Assembly (NCBI GenBank): GCA_034696485.1
Contig: JAQIWT010000429.1
Location: forward strand, 1 to 20,583
Direction of reading: 5' to 3'
Length of the DNA: 20,583 nucleotides
Source of the DNA: Isohypsibius dastychi
Taxonomy: Eukaryota; Tardigrada; Eutardigrada; Parachela; Isohypsibiidae
Positions within the stretch are counted from its first letter, which is position 1. Each line of letters begins with the position of its first letter. The notes beneath the pieces were generated by a model. The model saw only the letters and a program-made list of their open reading frames with translations. It ran no database searches and was not told where the DNA came from. Position numbers and translations under genes: made by a program. Of this stretch, positions 10,312 through 20,494 are shown one piece after another.

Positions 10312-13300
10312 AGCTGCCAAGCTTTCTGGTCATATAGTTTCGATTAGTCAAACTGCGCACCGATTTGCTGTAGTCATTGTCTGCCATGGAAGAAAATATA
10401 TTTCGCGTTGAACCTGAGTCTCTTCTCCCACGGCCACGACCGATGTCCATTCAGTCTTCAGAACTGCAACAACAAATGGATCTTGAACCTGAATTTCAAA
10501 ATGTATCGCATCATACCCTTATTAGAGCGGCCAACCCGAGCAACAGCGGATCTCCTGGATACATCGATCAAAAGAAGAGGAGCATCGGATCACTCCAAAG
10601 TCAACCCGACCTCCGGGGCTTCGTTGAAAGCACTTCTCTGGAAATCGAACGTAAACGTATGTGCCGCGAGGAGAAAATGGTGAGAGATCCGAACAGACTT
10701 GAATCTGTCGAATTGGATAATAGTTTTCGAACTAAATTATGAGTCGGAAGAATATAGAAATGGATCAAATTATGGAATTCTCTCTTTGTCGTTCCGAATT
10801 GCTGCCAGGTTCATTAACTGTTGCAGGAGATCTGTGTTTGAGGCCGTTAATTTTTTTCCAAAGAAATAGTCTGATTTTGACTCCTCATTTGTTCTTCCGG
10901 GACCAATTCGTTCTTGATACGAATTACGAACTTTTTTGAAGAGCGATCAAGAGGATGGATTCTCTGCTACGGATCAACGAAGGAAAAGAACGATGCAGTC
11001 AAGTGCTGCGGTTGAGCAATGTTTGGAATCGGCGCTCGACATCGAGCATGGGGATGGGTTGAATTCCGAAAAGGTAAAGAGTTTAGTTTTCGAGTGAAAT
11101 CACTCCGTAAGAAGTGACTTACCTTGGTATTTACGGTGAACATAAAGTTTTGCGTTCGACTTGTTAATCAAATATTTTCCCAGAATTGCTTGGTCTCGGG
11201 TTCAAACAATCTGATTTTTCTGAGCGGTTTAAAATGCTCGTGTTTTGGATCCCGGTCTTGGTGAAAGTATATCAGTGATGAACTGAAAGTATCTGATTTT
11301 TTTGTGCAGGCTGAAAAGCGGAGTGTTTCTGGCGACGAGGATGCTTTCGTTTATCGGACCACCCAACTGGATGATCAGTTTCCGGAAACACATGGTACAC
11401 TTGACGAGGAAAGAAAGTGAGAATTTTAATCCTCTCGCAACACTTCGAGAGATTTTCATCTATCTGTGCTTCAGAGAAGTGGAAGCTTTGCATTTGCATT
11501 CGAAACTTTGTGAAGAAGGAGTTGGCGGGGTGGAACGAGAGGTTCTTGACTGGGAAAGCCCATTCCAATACGCGCAATTGTCCTCTTTGACGCCTAGGAA
11601 ACCGTTATCATACAAGAATACCAGGCATGAATCAAGTGTAGCCGAATATCGACAATCTGATGCACTTCCCGATTTGGAAATTCGTGGCAGAGGAAGCACT
11701 TCTGTAATTTCATGTCACTCTTCGGTTCTCTGCGTGGTCAGTTCAGTCATCAAAACCCGATTGGCCTCGAAGCTTCATCATGGTTCAGAGCTCAATTTCG
11801 AGAACATTCCTCATGAGGCACTAATCCAGTAAGTCAAATCATTCTTTTTTTGAGAATCTGGGACAATGAATATTTTGTAGGCTGGTTGGCTATGCGGAAA
11901 CTGGTCACATTACCTTGGATGAAGCCAGTGTTCTATCGGTCTACTCAGCAGCCGATTTCTTGGATATTGAATACGTAACCACTGTTGCATCAACGTTTTT
12001 GTCAGAAAGGACGGAGATGTTCGACGGAGTCAGCTGTTATAAAGTACTTCGTTATCTCGAACAACATGACAAGCTGCAACTGTTGGTCCCGATGTACAAG
12101 CGACGAGCAATGGAGCACGCTGCCGAACTCTTCAACTCTGTTGAGTGTCTGATGGACATGTCTATGGAATTTGTGAGTTTGCTTCGCCCTTTCCTCTCCA
12201 CAAACGAGGACGTATATGCTTTTTCTTGAAGGTCATTGAGTTCCTCGAAAGCGATTTTGTGGATTTCGGGCCTGAAGTCGAAGTGGTACGAGCGCTTAAT
12301 CGGTGGGTTTCTGTGGATCCTTCTCGAGAGGAATATATGTCTGAGCTTGCAACCCGAATTCGATGGAATGAGATCGAACAAGAACCTTTGAGTGAAGATG
12401 TGAAAGTCTTTAAATGTAAACACAAGTCAGCTGGAAGCAGCTGTGATAAGCCAAAAATTGGTTCAAGGAATGAAGGTGAGCGATATGAACTGCCTTGGTT
12501 GTGTTTAATTGAAATGACACTTCTATCTAGGGATGAGCGGCGGTTTCCTGATCTCGTACCATGGAATAGGATCTCCATTGCTTTTGGATATCAAGTCACG
12601 TGCAATCAAAGTCCTTCCTAATTATCCAAAGTCAACATGCCGTGATTGTGAACGCAAAGATGTTCCCTGGAGCGATGTGCATGTCGCTGACAGCGATGAT
12701 GGCGCTTTTTATGTTGTTTTGGAATTTGGCGAGTGTTGCAACCCTCCCAACAGTTTTGATTTACTTCGTCTGAACGTTCCAAAACACTGCTGGGATTGCG
12801 TGTTTGAATATCGGACCGGTAATTGGAAACGCAGTAAGTGGGCTGAACCGAGTAATTAGTCTGTTTTATTAGTGAGCAATGTCGTTTTTTTATTGGCTAC
12901 GCCACGTTTTTTTCCGACAAATAACTTCATCATCAGTGGTAATCAAATGCATGTTTTAACAGGGGGCGTTGAAATCCGGTTCTGTGTTCTCGCTGGGATG
13001 CTATGTCTCACTTGGTATCTCAAAAATGATGTTGACGTCCAATGCTATGACCTGACCACCTTGGAACGAAAGTTTTCGTTCGAGCTGAGCAGCGTATCTT
13101 GTGGTTATGGAGTCAGCGGTGGGCTAAGCTCAATCTTTTACCTTGAGGGATATACGAGTGGGAAGCTGAGGCGATTCAATGCCAAGACTCGCAATGTCAG
13201 TAAAGTGAAGATCGACATTCCTGCTGAAAGCCTTAAAAAATGGAAGAACTTCTGGGTCAATGATGCTGGGCAAGCTGTTATTCACGGTACGTGATGCGAC

Positions 13301-14433
13301 CACTGTCCTACCATTGAATTCAATTTTACTGGATGAACTTTGCTGAGTTCAGTTCTTAACTGTTTAATTCAGCATTGTATGGAGATATTATTCATTCTCA
13401 GAACAAAATGAAGCCTCCGTGTTCATGTTACGTGAAAACAAACTTTGTGTCTGCAGATGGAAAAACGCAGTTCTTGGTTTGTCTGGAATCGGGACGACTG
13501 ATTCATTCAAGACCGATGGAATACATTGATGATAATCTAATCCTCATCCAGGATTCGATTCTTAACATGGGGTTTTACGAAGATAACCCACCATCTCCAA
13601 CGCATGACCGCCTCGAGATTTTTCGAGATCGAGGAGCTTTAGCGGGATGGAATTCTCTGCACAGCTGCTCTTTAATCAGCCCGAATCGAACAAGCAATCG
13701 CGGTTGCCATTTTGCGAGAGGTAATGTTGAATCACGTTTCGTTATATGGTGGTATAATTTTGTATTTTCTGTTTCAGCGTTGATCAAGGATCTGCCGGAC
13801 TTCCATAGCACCTAAATGGCGATGCGTCCTTTTGATTTGTGCCGAACAAGCGCAAAAAGTTTATCTCTAGTATGTCAACTGCATTTAAGGGTTCCACCTG
13901 GTGCAGACTTTCAACACTCATGCTCTCAGCTCTCGTCATAACCCTTTCATTATTTTCGACAATATGTTGAAAAGAAAACATGCTGTGTGAACTAAACAAT
14001 GAGACGAATTTTAATTGCTTTCGGTGACAGATATCCCACATAAAGTCAAGCACGGCTATTGATCGGCAAACTATTTTGCGTCTGGACCAGCATGGTTGCG
14101 GTGTGAGAGGGTGAGCGGTATTCCGCGAATAGGGTAGCAATTTCCTCCTCAGCATTTTCTGACTATATCTGAGACTTCTGACTCGGATATGAGAATCGCC
14201 ATTTTTACCGGTATATTCATCCATACCGGTACCCTTGGCATCGCATGCTTTTACGACGCAACTGATTATGGTGTGTTCACATAGAACACGTGCGCAACGG
14301 ATTTGCGATCGAAATTGCAAATATTTTCTACCTTCTTTCACGAATACTGATTTCAAAAATAAGCGGCATTATAATGCGACAACTCAAAGTCCTTGGAACC
14401 AACCCAACAAATTCGGCTGACAAATGTCATGAC
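10312..14433 (+). repeat. Segmental duplication unit 2 (around copy C)
   Basis: Partner of 303-4136. The match covers the 5' UTR, the gene and about 600 bp of 3' flank up to AATGTCATGAC. It is slightly longer because copy A has suffered deletions. Confidence 0.75.
10386..13815 (+). CDS. Copy C: intact BTB-BACK-kelch-like protein, 783 aa
   Basis: Likely a Cul3 ubiquitin-ligase substrate adaptor, known for KLHL-type proteins and inferred here. Ten exons: 10386-10679, 10942-11073, 11310-11416, 11475-11828, 11881-12172, 12232-12475, 12531-12833, 12963-13286, 13457-13720, 13778-13815. All are GT-AG and sum to 2352 nt with an open frame. The ATG (GCCATGG) is conserved with copy A. Residues 1-200 are polar and Ser/Gln-rich, with basic patches (DQKKR, RRKR), and resemble no family I know. 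BTB begins near 204 (WESPFQYAQLS), with the typical ISCHSSVLC, YAETG and LSVYSAADFLDIEY segments. BACK follows (YLEQHDKLQLL, RALNRWVSVDPSRE, TRIRW, to about 430). The rest is a divergent kelch-like tail with GGFL, LLLDIKS and GGLSSIFYLEG, better conserved than its blade consensus. It ends DFHST. Confidence 0.87.
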
Positions 14434-14563
14434 TCGGCAAACAAACGAGATCAAGATACGGACATTTCACTCATAAATGCGGAATAAACCCGCGCTAACC
14501 AGTCAGTTTGAATCATTACTCTGAAACTGTTGTACCTAATCAATTTTATTCAACGCTTCGATA
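13816..14563. other. Spacer between copy C and lipocalin
   Basis: Up to about 14433 this is the duplicated 3' flank of the BTB gene. The remaining 130 bp before 14564 should contain the lipocalin promoter. No TATA box at the expected position is convincing. Confidence 0.45.
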
Positions 14564-15747
14564 ATGCGCCTTCTGTTGCTTCTTATCTCATCGTTCCTTG
14601 TCGGAATCCAGGCTCAAGTTATCTCCACTGGTGCTTGTCCAAATGTTGCGGTCAAACCCGATTTCGATGTGTCTCAGGTAACATTTTACATTTTTTTCAA
14701 CAGAACTTAGACTTTGATTCCGAATCAAAGATATGATTGTTGATTTTAGTATTTGGGGCATTGGTTCGAAATCCGGCGCTATCCGACGTTTTTCCAAATT
14801 GGAGCGCGATGTTCGAAAGCCGAATATTCCGTGTTGTCGGAAGGAATCATCCGAGTGAATAACACAGCGACTCGCAAGAAGTGAGTAACGATGACCTTTG
14901 AACCGATTCGTCATGAAAGACGTTCTCGATCCATCTTGCAACACAACTGAGTAGCTGGTTTTTCGTGTTTCAAAGGGATCAAGTGCAGTCGGTTGTCGGT
15001 CAAGCATATGCACCAGACCCATCAGTTCCCGCTAAACTGATCGTCAACTTTGAGGGTGAGTCAAGCCGGTAAATTAACAAAACGGCAATATGATCATAAA
15101 TAACTTCCAGAATTTCTGACCGAACTGAATTGTTCCAATTCTCAAATATCTTCAAAAAATTCATAAGCCGCATTTTCTTCTGATGCTTTTTCGATTCGTA
15201 ATACGTGATCGGTCAAGGTGCAAGTCAAACTCAAAAGCGACTTTATAAATTTCATAGAGATTGGGGGGTGTGGCGAAAAATGATGTTTGGAGCCCAAACA
15301 CAATCTCAACTTCTATTATTGTTTCAATCAACGGATATATTGTTGTGGCAAATACTTTCATTTCAGGAAATCCGTTCGCCGCTCCATACTGGGTGATCGA
15401 CACAGACTACACCAACTACGCGATTGTAAGTTCATTTTCAAAAACAACCAAGACGCTAACAAAGCTATTACTACAAAAACTGATCGAACCATCTTTTTCA
15501 AATTTACGTAGGTGTATTCCTGCAACAGTATCGCTCTGTTGAAAACAGGTACAGACACGAAGATCTCGTCAAATTCCTATCGAATTTATCTGAACGTTCT
15601 TTTTCAACAGAATTCGCCTGGGTTTTATCGAGAAATGTCACTCTGGATCCAAGCTTTGAACCGAAAATCGCCACCCTGCTCGACGCGAACCAAATCCGAA
15701 AAGAAAAATTCATGAATTCTCCTCACGAAAATTGTTACAATTATTAG
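14564..15747 (+). CDS. Secreted apolipoprotein-D-like lipocalin, 185 aa
   Basis: Small secreted beta-barrel protein that would bind hydrophobic ligands outside the cell. Exons: 14564-14677, 14750-14880, 14976-15055, 15367-15425, 15512-15548, 15611-15747, all GT-AG, 558 nt. Residues 1-17 (MRLLLLLISSFLVGIQA) are a clear signal peptide. Lipocalin motif 1 is YLGHW (39-43). Motif 2 is TDYTNYA (121-127). Motif 3 is the WVLSR segment (from 144). Cys 25, 59, 132 and 182 have the spacing of the two ApoD disulfides (25-132 and 59-182 by analogy). NNT and NVT are possible N-glycosylation sites. Length is normal for ApoD (about 190). The many small exons are typical of lipocalin genes. The ligand cannot be inferred. 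Confidence 0.94.
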
Positions 15748-15771
15748 AAGAAAAAGTCTCGGAATCTTAGA

Positions 15772-15777
15772 AATAAA
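15772..15777 (+). promoter_or_regulatory. Poly(A) signal AATAAA of the lipocalin gene
   Basis: A canonical AATAAA lies 25 nt after the lipocalin stop codon on the same strand, in AT-rich sequence. Confidence 0.6.
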
Positions 15778-16309
15778 CATTTTAAAAAATAACCAGAACT
15801 TCTCACTGGATATCTACAAAAAAAATCTGGAGCATCATCACCGAAATAAAACACAAATTTTCTCATGCGAATCGGCAGCTGAAACACTTGCGAAAATATC
15901 CGAAAAATAGGCGGAAACTAAATGCTAAAATGTCCGTCCATCTCTCCATCAATGTTTCTTCACTTTCTCCATCTAAGAATAAACAACAATCAGCAACGAA
16001 ATCTATTCTCTTAAAATCTATCAAAATTACGAATACGTTAAAGTTCAAAGAGAGAAAAATTTACTGAAAGTGACCGATTATGAGAGAATTCTTTTCATCG
16101 TCGAGAAATAGAAACAATATACGAAAATATAAATTCAAAAAACTTGGAAAAATATGAGATAGTTTTCCAGAAAAGAGTCGGTAATCAGGGTTAAAATAAA
16201 CATTTCTATTCCGAAATCCCAATAAAAATATTAACTTGAAAATCGATCGAAAATTTTGGCTTTTTCTGCATACTGAATTCAACGGTCCGTCTCAATGGAT
16301 AATAACAAC
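15778..16309. other. AT-rich convergent intergenic region
   Basis: The stretch lies between the lipocalin (+) and the DUF1264 gene (-), which converge. It should hold both 3' UTRs. The short ORFs have a biased, low-complexity composition and resemble nothing. Confidence 0.5.
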
Positions 16310-17802
16310 TCAAATGAATAATAAAGCGAAACTGGGTCCGAAATAACCGGAATTTCGACTACAACCCACTTTGGTTTGCAACGCTGGTCCGTTTTTCCAG
16401 TGATCACTCGCCGGATGGACTTCCGGCATAATCATATCTTCCCGGTTTTTCAGTATATTCTCCGTATTATAAGCCGGTCCTCGTCGCATATTCCGGGCTA
16501 GAAACAATTCCGGATGCCATCCCATATCCGTCCCATTAGCGACCATCATAAGCTGAGGGGGTCCGAGCGGCAAAGTATCACCCCGATCCGTTTGCCACAG
16601 AACAAAAGTCTTCCCATATGTCTTCGTTAGGTCGTTTGCCAATTTCCTTTCGGCAGGCGCTGCCACATCCGGGGCAAAAAAACTGCCTGGAAAAACAAAC
16701 TGCATGTAAACACATTAGGAATGGATAAAAAACGGGCTGGAGAATAAAATTTCGAACAAAAATAAAAAAAATTAATATAATATTATATCAGATATAACAA
16801 AATACAAGAAGATATAACATAAGATATAATTCAACCATATAGTATAATAATATATAACAAAGATGTAGTAAAATTCAACCAAATTCTGAATTTCTCGTCT
16901 GAATTCTTTTTCTTCTTGTCAGCTCTATTCAAAACCAGTCAGAGATAATTTCAAAATAAATATTTTTAAAAATCAGTCAATTAATCATCATACAAAATAT
17001 AATGAGATCAGTTGATGCTGTATTATGCACCAATAATTTTTCGGAAAATTGATTTTGAAATTTGAACAATTTTTCGGCTCGAAGCAAAAATTTCGTAAGA
17101 CGCAAACAGATCGACTAAAAGCAAATACTTCACCGGAAAAGACTACTTTCACCCGATCTCAATTATTTTCATCAATCCTGAGTCAATTTTTTCAAACTGA
17201 ACCAAAATGAACTGATTTTAATTTAAATAAATTCTTCCTGAATTTTTTCACTTGGTTTCTTTGTATTCTTTTCAAAATACAATTTACGGAATTTCTCCCA
17301 CAAATCTTTCACACAATAAACATCCGGTATTCTTTCGCAAAAAAACCAGCATGTTTTACTCGCTCAAACCTGATTTGATATCAAAAGCGTGGCTATGCCA
17401 GAATTTCTGTTCCTCTTCATCCAATCCGGCGAAAATCTTTTCCGAAACCACATATTCAATTCCAATCAATCTCGCACCGGGATCGGGGCTGTCAAAAACG
17501 GCGCACTGGATGACATCCTGGTTGATTGCCGCACAATAATGATGTAGCTCAACTTGCCGCTCCGGTTGACCATTATAAAATGCAAATCCACATAGGTGAG
17601 TTTTGAACTGTTTCAGCGGCTCAAACGTCTGCGTTAAACTCGTCCCAAATTCCAAAATCGATTTCTACATCGTTAAAAAAAACAAATTACACACAACGAG
17701 AAATCAAGAGAAAGTAAACCGATGTCTTAAACTTACGACGATAGACTTGCTGGATCCTGGAGTTTCTTCCTTCGTTGATCCGCCAGGCAAAGTTTCATCC
17801 AT
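16310..17802 (-). CDS. DUF1264 / oil-body-associated-protein-like, 245 aa
   Basis: Member of the DUF1264 (OBAP) family, known from seed lipid bodies in plants and from fungi and bacteria. Biochemical activity is not established. Exons in gene order: 17802-17737, 17664-17370, 16686-16310, sum 738 nt. The donors are GTAAGT and GTTTGA, and the second acceptor is TTTTTCCAG. Family hallmarks in order: PLKQFKTHLCGFAFYNGQ, RQVELHHYC, DVIQCAVFDS, ARLIGIEYVVSE, FWHSHAFDIKSG, then after the intron SFFAP, LTKTYGKTFVLWQTDRGD, LPLGPPQLMM and a terminal region with HPASDHW. The length is close to the family norm of about 240. The C-terminal 25 or so residues (after NGPALQ) go beyond the usual end. There is no signal peptide, so it is probably cytosolic. 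Its introns and its position between animal genes show it is nuclear, not contamination. Confidence 0.92.
16687..17369 (-). other. 683-bp intron of the DUF1264 gene, AT-rich
   Basis: Far longer than the other introns of this gene. It contains a very AT-rich tract with the imperfectly repeated word GATATAAC (16791, 16811, with variants at 16823 and 16851). No exon or RNA gene is seen. Confidence 0.6.
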
Positions 17803-18489
17803 TTCGGATTTTCAGTTAAGTGATCAAATGAAAAAATTGACGGTCATGTGCTAAAAATTGATCTGGAAAAGCAAATGAATACCAGCTTCCAGCTGACTCG
17901 AAAAGCCGAGCGATATAAGCAGGTGGAAAATTCCATTATTATTATTACTATTTACATTGCAGATATGCTACAAGCAGCGCCATCTGTCGAATAACAGGAA
18001 ATCAACTAAATTGCCCACGGTAAAGGTTTAGTGAAATGCAACATTTATGACAATAGTGGTAGAAATTACTTGAGTTTGTGCTCGGAAAAAAAACTCCAGG
18101 AAAAATGCAAAATCAAAAGAAATAATACTTTAACAATCTCATCAAAATCAAAGTTTGAAAAAAACTGCCAAACCGGTAAAAATAATCACCGTTCATAACA
18201 TCGCCAACATAATTAATAGCACACAGAAAAACTTTTTAGACTGAGTTGTGAATGAGTTATCTATTTTGAAAAGGAACCAACCAATAACTAAATTTACCGA
18301 ATCCCGCGATTTTCACCCGATTCTCCACCATATTGATCAATATTTCAATGCAGTACACTTCAAACACTGAATTTCAGGTTCACAATTGCATCTTAAATCG
18401 GCGAAAATTCAATGACGAACGGCCAGAAAAGGCGCCTATACACTAAACAAACAATACTCCTGGAAAACTCGAAACCAGCTTCCGGTTCT
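17803..18489. other. Intergenic region between mL42 and the DUF1264 gene
   Basis: It must hold the mL42 3' UTR and the promoter of the DUF1264 gene. An ATT trinucleotide tract lies near 17934-17948. Nothing else is recognised. Confidence 0.45.
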
Positions 18490-19142
18490 TCAGAGACCAT
18501 CACGATCCGGCGGAGGTGGTGGATATAGCTTATTTTTCTTCAGTCGCCGCAGCCTGCGAAAATTAGTTTTAATAAAACTACTGTAATAAAAAAAAGATGC
18601 AATTTAATTCACGAAAAAAGCTGAAAAAGTGTCAATTTCCGGAATAACAGCGGACCTTCCATATACTTACATTCGTCCACTGAAAATGAACTTCCTCCTT
18701 GGCGAGAAGAATTTCGCTGCAAGTTGGTCAGGTAACGGCGTTTTATCTCGAGCAGCTTCCGCTTCCAGTACATCTTTACGAAGATCCAGCCTCAAAACAG
18801 ATTCTTCCTCATTCAGCAATGATTCCTCTCGCGAAATGGGCAACGAATGCTCGTATGGAAACGGTCTTTCTGGATGGTACAATACAATCGTCCTCCCTTC
18901 ATCTGCTCCCACAACCCAATGATCTCTGAAAAAACACCAACAAAATGAGCTCAAAAACCAAATCTTCAAAATAAAACGGATAATCAGAATAATTCCAGTA
19001 CTAACCTGCTATCGATTCCGTCAAGCTTCGTATGAGCACTTGCAGTGAGCTGAAGATTATACCGGGTTCCGACATTTTCCAACAACCGGAAAACAGAAGA
19101 TGACGAACGGAAAGAGCGAAAGAGAGAACTGGAGAACGACAT
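18490..19142 (-). CDS. mrpl42: Mitochondrial ribosomal protein mL42
   Basis: Component of the large subunit of the mitochondrial ribosome in animals. Exons in gene order: 19142-19006, 18925-18671, 18553-18490, sum 456 nt (151 aa, against about 142 in human). Residues 1-25 (MSFSSSLFRSFRSSSSVFRL) are rich in Ser, Arg and Phe without acids, a typical mitochondrial presequence. The conserved core has DEGRTIVLYHPERPFPYEHS, then LPISR, NEEES, LPDQLAAKFF and FSGRM, the same order as in vertebrate MRPL42. The last exon gives LRRLKKNKL, five prolines and DRDGL-stop, matching the basic, proline-containing end of the family. The ATG at 19142 is the first in frame and gives a good presequence. Confidence 0.9.
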
Positions 19143-19692
19143 TGCTGTCGAATTGGAAGAGCTCCACAAACCGAGATTGCGATGTCAAATGCGTCAAATG
19201 CTCTGAGCTTCCTCTCCCAGAAACGATGAATTATAATCAAGAAATGATCAAACAACCGAACAGTACTGCGAGATACGATCCTGAAAGAAAGAACCACCGA
19301 AAATCTGAAATGTCAATAAATGGTAAATACTAAATAGGCAGTTCAATCAAGCCATGTTCACTCAACCAATCAACCTTGCTGAACCTCTCTCCCATCAATC
19401 AAGAAGTTGAATTTTACAAGTCCAAGAAATAGTAAAAAAAAAAATTACACACGGCAAGAAATTTTTATCAACAAACGAATTAGCCTCCGACAACGTATTT
19501 ATTCACCTGAACTTGACAAAACAAAAACAACGTACCATGCCCAGTAACCATCTGAAGAAATCAACATGCAAACGGTGAAATTAATTCGAATATTCGTTTC
19601 AAAGTCTTATCACAAAAACACCGGATAAACAAAGAAGGAAACCTGACAGGAATCGCGAAAAGACGGAAAAATAAATAAATCAGATCGGAGAT
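19143..19692. other. Intergenic region upstream of mL42
   Basis: It holds the mL42 promoter and the 3' UTR of the next - strand gene. A possible poly(A) signal for that gene (AATAAA on the - strand) is at 19503-19498, about 190 nt after its stop. No other gene is supported. Confidence 0.45.
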
Positions 19693-20361
19693 TCAAGAAA
19701 ACGGATCCATCGGCTTTTTCGGTTGAAGTTTCAGACTTTTCGAAGCTGCTGTTGATTTTGCAGCCGGAAGTGGTTTCAACGTCGTCGGTTCCCCATCTGC
19801 GGACAAAATCAATGACCAATCTATATTTAAATTGAACAGCTGAAAAAAACACCAGTTGGGGTCCAAGAATCCCACGAATCCCAGCTCCCGGCATCGTTCG
19901 AATTCGTCGCCGTCTTCGGTTTTAAACTTCCACCGGAAGTCGATGCAGCAACGTTCCCAGAATTCGGTTTTTTGGTTGAACTCGCACCAACATGTCCAGA
20001 ACTCGCGGCCTAAATAATCAATAATCAACTATCAACTCGCAAAACAACTAACTGAAAGGCTGACCTTGGCAGCCGGAAGAGGTTTGACCATGGAAGAAAA
20101 GATATCTTCATTATCCAAGTCGGCAAATGGCGAAGACTTGGAGGATTTTATCGTGCTCCCAGCTGCAGGTGGTGGCTTCAGCGTTGGTATCGAAGATAGT
20201 TTCATTGGTTCCTCCTTAATTAGAAAAGACGTCATTAAATATCTCGACAACCGGAAGTGATATACTCTTACAAGTGGAGAACTCCAATCAGCATCATCCC
20301 AACCATCTTTCGCTCCACCGTTTGAAGTTGGTGTTGCAGAAGGCAGCGACGACTTGGAATC
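19693..20361 (-). CDS. 3' end of a gene with Trp-Asp clusters and KPxPAA repeats
   Basis: Partial: the 5' exons lie beyond the window. Exons in gene order: 20361-20272, 20214-20065, 20009-19853, 19796-19693. All introns are short (about 56-57 nt) and GT-AG, and the frame is continuous for 167 residues. The translation is low in complexity and rich in Ser, Pro, Ala and Lys. It contains acidic Trp motifs (KDGWDDADWSS, SWDSWDSW), three copies of a K-P-(L/P)-P-A-A-(K/G) motif, a SSPFADLDNEDIF segment, and ends PMDPFS. Such Trp-Asp and DPF peptides are typical of the disordered tails of membrane-traffic proteins. The tail of SCYL1-type pseudokinases or ArfGAP1 is the best guess, but no diagnostic domain is present, so the identity is open. 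Confidence 0.6.
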
Positions 20362-20387
20362 CTGAATATTTGAAAAAACATAATTTT

Positions 20388-20415
20388 TGTCCCCCCCCCA
20401 AGGGGGGGGGGGACA
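20388..20415. repeat. C9-AA-G11 perfect hairpin bounded by TGT/ACA
   Basis: TGT, nine C, AA, eleven G, ACA: a palindrome that lies in an intron or upstream part of the - strand gene. Its arms are the same TGTCCCCCC / GGGGGGACA words that bound the element at 4318-4729. Confidence 0.9.
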
Positions 20416-20460
20416 TAGGGATACCCCCTCTGACCTGGCCGATTTCGTTCACCGTTTCGC

Positions 20461-20489
20461 AAACCTACAAACCTACAAACCTCAAACCT
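20461..20489 (+). repeat. AAACCTAC short tandem repeat
   Basis: Two perfect AAACCTAC units are followed by AAACCT-C and AAACCT-C, immediately before the 19-bp satellite. Confidence 0.8.
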
Positions 20490-20494
20490 CGCAC

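Noticed and set aside
12162-12578. 138-codon - strand frame in copy C
   Set aside because: It is antisense to conserved BACK and kelch-like exons and follows their codon structure. No independent support.
13784-14356. 190-codon open frame on the - strand downstream of copy C
   Set aside because: The homologous flank of copy A does not keep this frame open, no family is recognised, and it overlaps the last exon of copy C. Treated as chance.
16681-16705. Extending the last DUF1264 exon upstream to the CATGCAG acceptor
   Set aside because: That junction is out of phase with the only usable donor after the DIKSG segment. The TTTTTCCAG acceptor at 16687-16690 keeps the frame and aligns with the family.
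19001-19297. 98-codon - strand frame overlapping mL42 exon 1
   Set aside because: It is in a different frame from the presequence and the mL42 core. The 19142 start gives a spliced product that matches the family, so this is a shadow.
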